Shown: positions 12,475 to 15,942 of the stretch, one piece after another
Numbering within the stretch: position 1 is the first letter of the stretch
Layout: every line of letters begins with the position of its first letter
Source: Pseudomonadota bacterium
Lineage (GTDB): Bacteria > Pseudomonadota > Alphaproteobacteria > Rhizobiales > Devosiaceae
DNA length: 15,942 nt
Assembly: GCA_023387585.1 (NCBI GenBank)
Contig: JAEWHZ010000205.1
Coordinates: 1-15,942 of the forward strand
Direction: 5' to 3'
Translations under genes and position numbers: made by a program
Notes under the pieces: model-generated
The model's database searches: none
What the model was told of the DNA's origin: nothing
Seen by the model: the letters and a program-made list of their open reading frames with translations, nothing else

Positions 12475-12735
12475 GGTCGGTGATCCGGGACTTTTTCTAG
12501 GCAGGACGAAAGCGGCCACGGGGCCGCGCACGATAAGACCGCTCAGGGTCGTCGGTTCTGCCTGAAATCCTTTATCATCCTGGGCGCCTCCACGCCTGTT
12601 CAAGCCTTAGCACCTCACCTGCGCGCGGGGCAAATGACAAGTGGGACGGACCGTCAAGAAATTCCACCCTTATCGTGGGTCCGAACAGCGCCTAGCTGCA
12701 TTGCTCGAACACACGAACCGACAAAGGAAGATCCC
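12475..12735. other. Divergent intergenic region
   Basis: This gap between GNAT and the reductase gene must contain both promoters, but none is convincing by eye. Small inverted repeats are present: GCGGCC-ACGG-GGCCGC (12512-12527) and GACGG-A-CCGTC (12645-12655), the second lying about 80 bases before the reductase start, where an operator would be plausible. The Shine-Dalgarno AAAGGAAG (12723-12730) belongs to the reductase gene. Confidence 0.4.
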
Positions 12736-13695
12736 ATGGGACAGTTGATCGAGGGCCGCTGGTCCGAAGCCTGGTACGATACCGACAAGAGCGGCGGCAA
12801 GTTCGAGCGCAGCACCGCGGGCTTTCGCAACTGGATCACGCCGGACGGCGAAGCCGGCCCCACGGGCGAAGGCGGCTTCGCCGCCGAATCCGGGCGTTAC
12901 CATCTTTATGTCTCGCTCGCCTGCCCCTGGGCGCATCGCACGCTGATCTTCCGCCAGCTCAAGGACCTCGCCCCGCATATCTCGGTCTCGGTCGTCTCGC
13001 CGAAAATGCCCGACGAGACCGGCTGGAGCTTCCGCACCGACGAAGGCTCGACCGGCGACGACCTGCTGGGCAAGGATTTTCTGTGGCAGGTCTATACCGA
13101 GGCCGACCCCGACTATACCGGGCGCGTCACAGTGCCGGTGCTGTGGGACAAGAAGCGCAACACCATCGTCTCCAACGAGAGCGCCGAGATTATCCGCATG
13201 TTCAACTCGGCCTTCGACGAGCTCACCGGCAATTCGGAGGATTACTATCCCGAGGACCTGCGCCCGGAGATCGACGCCATCAACGCCCGCGTCTATGACG
13301 ACATCAACAACGGCGTCTACAAGGCCGGCTTCGCCACCACGCAGGACGCCTATGACGAGGCCGTGGCCGCCGTGTTCGCGGCGCTGGACTGGGTCGAGAG
13401 CCGGCTGGGCGAGCACGCCTATCTCGCCGGCGAGACCATAACCGAGGCGGACTGGCGCCTGTTCACCACGCTGGTGCGGTTCGATGCCGTCTATGTCGGG
13501 CACTTCAAGTGCAACCGGCGCCGAATCGCCGACTATCCGAACCTGTCGCATTATCTCAAGGCGCTGTACGAGGTGCCCAGCATCAAGCACACGGTCGATC
13601 TCGACCACATCACCACGCATTACTACTGGAGCCACCAGCGCATCAATCCGACCCGCATCGTGCCCATCGGGCCGGAGCTGCCGTTCCTGTCGTGA
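12736..13695 (+). CDS. Glutathionyl-hydroquinone reductase (GST superfamily, Xi class)
   Basis: A 319-residue cytoplasmic enzyme that uses glutathione to reduce glutathionyl-hydroquinones, protecting against quinone adducts. The N-terminal thioredoxin-like domain carries the catalytic motif CPWAH at 63-67, with the Cys at position 63, which agrees with E. coli YqjG. The substrate-binding PVLWDKKRNTIVSNESAEIIRMF follows. The all-helical C-terminal domain has GETITEADWRLFTTLVRFDAVY. The final HITTHYYWSHQRINPTRIVPIGP is diagnostic for this class. The ATG (12736) is five bases after AAAGGAAG. It ends three bases before the convergent second Nudix gene. Confidence 0.94.
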   Translation: MGQLIEGRWSEAWYDTDKSGGKFERSTAGFRNWITPDGEAGPTGEGGFAAESGRYHLYVSLACPWAHRTLIFRQLKDLAPHISVSVVSPKMPDETGWSFRTDEGSTGDDLLGKDFLWQVYTEADPDYTGRVTVPVLWDKKRNTIVSNESAEIIRMFNSAFDELTGNSEDYYPEDLRPEIDAINARVYDDINNGVYKAGFATTQDAYDEAVAAVFAALDWVESRLGEHAYLAGETITEADWRLFTTLVRFDAVYVGHFKCNRRRIADYPNLSHYLKALYEVPSIKHTVDLDHITTHYYWSHQRINPTRIVPIGPELPFLS

Positions 13696-13698
13696 GCC

Positions 13699-14175
13699 TC
13701 AATAGCCCCAGACGGCGCGGCGCGGCTCGCGCTCGAAATACTCGTCGATGCGCTGCGAGGTCGAGGGCGTGATCCTGTCGGGCAGCGCCGAGACGGCGAA
13801 CCAGCCGATCTCGGCGATCTCGCGATTGGGCACGAACTCGGCCGCCTTCTCGAAATGGCGCGACACGAACAGGGCGACATGGTCGCGATTGGTGACGGGA
13901 TTGGTGTTGTGATAGAGCCCGAACAGCTCCATGGGCCCGGTCGGCCGATACCCCGTCTCCTCCACCACCTCGCGCAGCGCGCAGTCCTCGGCGGTCTCGC
14001 CCGGCTCGACGCCGCCGCCGGGAAAGCTCCAGCCGGGCACGTAGCCGTGGCGGATCAGCAGCACCTTGTCGCCGTCGACCAGCATCACCCGCGCGCCCAG
14101 CGTCATGCGCCGCTTGAGGCCTACCGCGTTGAGGTAAAGCCATATGCTCGCGCGCTGCCAGCGGTTCATCTGCAT
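13699..14175 (-). CDS. Nudix hydrolase, substrate unknown
   Basis: A 158-residue Nudix-domain protein. The Nudix box is complete at 54-76 (GGVEPGETAEDCALREVVEETGY), with Glu69, Glu72 and Glu73 as metal ligands. An N-terminal basic helix (WQRASIWLYLNAVGLKRRMTLGARV) precedes the domain and HNTNPVTNRDHVALFVSRHFE follows. Members of this general type clean up nucleotide diphosphate derivatives, but the substrate cannot be read from the sequence. The ATG at 14175 is chosen because GGAG lies six bases upstream; 14169 is the alternative. It is not similar enough to the other Nudix gene here to be a duplicate. Confidence 0.88.
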   Translation of the reverse strand: MQMNRWQRASIWLYLNAVGLKRRMTLGARVMLVDGDKVLLIRHGYVPGWSFPGGGVEPGETAEDCALREVVEETGYRPTGPMELFGLYHNTNPVTNRDHVALFVSRHFEKAAEFVPNREIAEIGWFAVSALPDRITPSTSQRIDEYFEREPRRAVWGY

Positions 14176-14288
14176 TGCCAACTCCGCGATTCGGTCCGAT
14201 GCTCTAGCAGACTGCGCGGGCCGACAAAATCGCATGCGGACGCTTTTGTCGATTTTCAGCGCGGCACGGGTGTGGCAGGAGGGCGCAA

Positions 14289-15182
14289 ATGACCCTGCTT
14301 GCCCATATCTCCGACATTCACCTCGCCCCCCTGCCGCGCATCGGCCTGCACCAGCTCGCCGGAAAGCGCCTCACGGGCTATCTCAACTGGAAGATGATGC
14401 GCCGCGACGCGCTGGCCGGCGGCGGGCTCGGCGCGCTCACCGAGCATCTCAAGGCGCAGAATGTCGACTTCATCGCCGTCACCGGCGATCTGGTCAACCT
14501 GGCGCTGCCCAGCGAGTTCGAGGCCACCGGCGCCTGGCTGCGCGCCCTGGCCCCGCCCGAGCGCTGCTGCGTGTCGCCGGGCAATCACGACGCCTATATG
14601 CGCGGGGCGCTCGAGCACGCCTATGAGCAATGGCACGGCTATATCTCGGGCGAGACGCTGGCCGAAGACGCGCGCTTTCCCTATCTGCGCCGCGTCGGCG
14701 ACGTCGCCGTCATCGCCTGCTCCAGCGCCGTGCCCACCCCGCCCTTCATGGCCACCGGTGCCTTCGATGCCGGCCAGGCCGAACGCCTCGCCGCCCTCCT
14801 GGACGAGACCGGCAAGGCCGGCCTGTTCCGGGTGATCCTCATCCACCACCCGCCCAATGCCGAATTGCAGCACCCCTCCTTCGGCCTCAAGGGCCACGCC
14901 GCCTTCCGCGCCGTGGTGAAGGAGCACGGGGCGGAAATGATCCTGCACGGCCACACCCACCGCTCCTCGCTGCATGCCATCGACGGCAAGGGCCGCGAAG
15001 TCCCCGTCATCGGCGTTGCCTCGGCCAGCGCCGACCAGGGCGGCAAGCTCGACGACCCCGCGCGCTACAACCTGTTCCGCATCGAGCGCACCGACACCGG
15101 CTGGAGCTGCACCATGCGCGAATACGGCTTCCAGCGCATCGGCACGGATATCGTCATGCGGCTGCAGACGCGGATTTATTAG
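14289..15182 (+). CDS. Calcineurin-like metallophosphoesterase
   Basis: A 297-residue binuclear metallophosphoesterase, probably acting on a phosphodiester or phosphomonoester. All metal-binding blocks are visible in order: Asp9 and His11 (SDIHL), GDLVN at 66-70, GNHD at 98-101, IHHPP, and HGHTH in the last third. The family includes cAMP-type phosphodiesterases and UDP-sugar hydrolases, so the substrate is not determined. The Shine-Dalgarno AGGAGGG (14277-14283) lies five bases before the ATG and is the strongest in the window. Its stop ends at the base before the stop of the convergent phosphotransferase gene. Confidence 0.92.
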   Translation: MTLLAHISDIHLAPLPRIGLHQLAGKRLTGYLNWKMMRRDALAGGGLGALTEHLKAQNVDFIAVTGDLVNLALPSEFEATGAWLRALAPPERCCVSPGNHDAYMRGALEHAYEQWHGYISGETLAEDARFPYLRRVGDVAVIACSSAVPTPPFMATGAFDAGQAERLAALLDETGKAGLFRVILIHHPPNAELQHPSFGLKGHAAFRAVVKEHGAEMILHGHTHRSSLHAIDGKGREVPVIGVASASADQGGKLDDPARYNLFRIERTDTGWSCTMREYGFQRIGTDIVMRLQTRIY

Positions 15183-15923
15183 TCAAACGGGCCTGACCTC
15201 GGCGAGGCGCCTGACTGCGTATTCGTCCTTCCAGCAGACAGCGGCCTCCCAGGCGGCCGATGCCTGCGCGGCAATGTCATAAAGGGCCGTATCGAGACCG
15301 GCCGCATTGTGCGGGAGCGCCAGGTCAAGCTCCGGGACATCCACGCGAGCTTCGTCCCAGTCGATAAAGGCGACCCTGTCGGGAGTGACGCGAATATTGC
15401 CGGGATTGGGATCGCCGTGAACGACGCATGTCCGGCGGCCGGCCAGCCGCGACCAGGCTGCCCGGCACCGCGCCACGGCCTCGGACGGCATGGCCGCAAG
15501 GTCGATCTTCGTTCCGGTCTCGGCGACGAGAAGGTCGGTCGACGAACGCCAGCCCGGCCGCTGCGGCCAGTCCCGTGCCGAGTGATGCACACGGCGAAGC
15601 GTGTCCGCCACGCGGCGCCAATCCTCCTCCGTCCGGGGTGGCTCGCCCTCCACATATTGCATCACGACGAGACCGTTCACGAACAGCCTGCCATCCTGCG
15701 TCGGGATCGGAAGCGGCACGGCGATGCCTTCGCGATCGAGATGCTGGAGAAGCCCGGCCTCCCAGGCGAGGTCGGCGTCGCTGCGCGTACCGAGACGAGC
15801 GACCGCGAGTCGCCCGCCAACCTCTACGCTCCACACCTCATTCGCAATCCCGCCAGTGAGCCGTTCGAGGCGGACAGTGCCTTCGCCCCAATGCCGGAGT
15901 GCTTCCCATCCCATCGCCAACAC
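15183..15923 (-). CDS. APH-fold phosphotransferase (aminoglycoside/choline kinase-like)
   Basis: A 246-residue kinase-fold protein. The catalytic loop is HGDPNPGN (169-176) and the metal-binding Asp is in FIDWDEA (186-192). LTGGIANEVWSVEVGG is the glycine-rich loop, and MQYVEGEPP the hinge. Family members phosphorylate antibiotics, choline, or other small alcohols; nothing indicates resistance specifically, and the short length fits a small chromosomal member. The frame opens with GTG at 15923, while ATG at 15914 (MGWEALRHWG) is equally plausible. The gene appears complete. Confidence 0.85.
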   Translation of the reverse strand: MLAMGWEALRHWGEGTVRLERLTGGIANEVWSVEVGGRLAVARLGTRSDADLAWEAGLLQHLDREGIAVPLPIPTQDGRLFVNGLVVMQYVEGEPPRTEEDWRRVADTLRRVHHSARDWPQRPGWRSSTDLLVAETGTKIDLAAMPSEAVARCRAAWSRLAGRRTCVVHGDPNPGNIRVTPDRVAFIDWDEARVDVPELDLALPHNAAGLDTALYDIAAQASAAWEAAVCWKDEYAVRRLAEVRPV

Positions 15924-15942
15924 CTATCATCCAACCGTTCGT

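Noticed and set aside
15183..15923. Aminoglycoside resistance gene
   Set aside because: The kinase fold is clear but no resistance-subfamily signature is visible; many chromosomal APH-fold proteins have other substrates.

Overview
This is a GC-rich, gene-dense stretch of bacterial chromosome. The separate petA-petB-petC genes of a cytochrome bc1 complex with a Tat-exported Rieske protein, the nudix-cca gene pair and the dispersed short palindromes together suggest an alphaproteobacterium, probably of the Hyphomicrobiales. No rRNA, tRNA or CRISPR array was seen, so the genus is not determined.

Left accessory edge (1-3105). The window opens inside an IS5-family (IS427-like) insertion sequence whose transposase is split into two frames at an A5G6 run. 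The IS lies directly against an orphan ParE-type toxin gene with no antitoxin in view. Two MaoC hot-dog hydratase genes follow, translationally coupled by an ATGA overlap. The last codons of the second one are made of a short palindromic repeat. After a small secreted protein comes a 106-bp terminal-inverted-repeat element that carries the same palindrome in the opposite orientation and supplies the stop codon of a complete ParDE toxin-antitoxin pair.

Central housekeeping part (3106-9412). A 340-base gap with hairpins leads to a VOC-fold protein and a GFA-fold zinc protein. On the minus strand are apt (adenine salvage), a 60-residue small protein, and the bc1 operon petA-petB-petC ending in a strong intrinsic terminator. 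Divergent from the bc1 operon are trmL (tRNA wobble 2'-O-methylation) and hemF (oxygen-dependent coproporphyrinogen oxidase), overlapping by ATGA. Haem synthesis and a haem-containing respiratory complex are thus transcribed away from a shared 190-bp region.

Right part (9413-15942). Between hemF and a small DUF1059-like gene is a compound repeat: two perfect 30-bp inverted arms about 50 bp apart, flanked by oppositely oriented heptanucleotide tandem repeats. Then come cca (tRNA 3' end) overlapping a CoA-pyrophosphatase-type Nudix gene, a GNAT acetyltransferase, a glutathionyl-hydroquinone reductase, a second Nudix hydrolase, a metallophosphoesterase and an APH-fold phosphotransferase. Several convergent gene ends here are separated by 0 to 3 bases.

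No clearly new multi-gene system is evident. The most interesting material is the non-coding repeat architecture (2428-2533, 1941-1987, 9431-9685), the toxin genes bordered by mobile or repeat DNA, the MaoC pair, and a DUF1059-like protein that has lost both of its usual cysteines.
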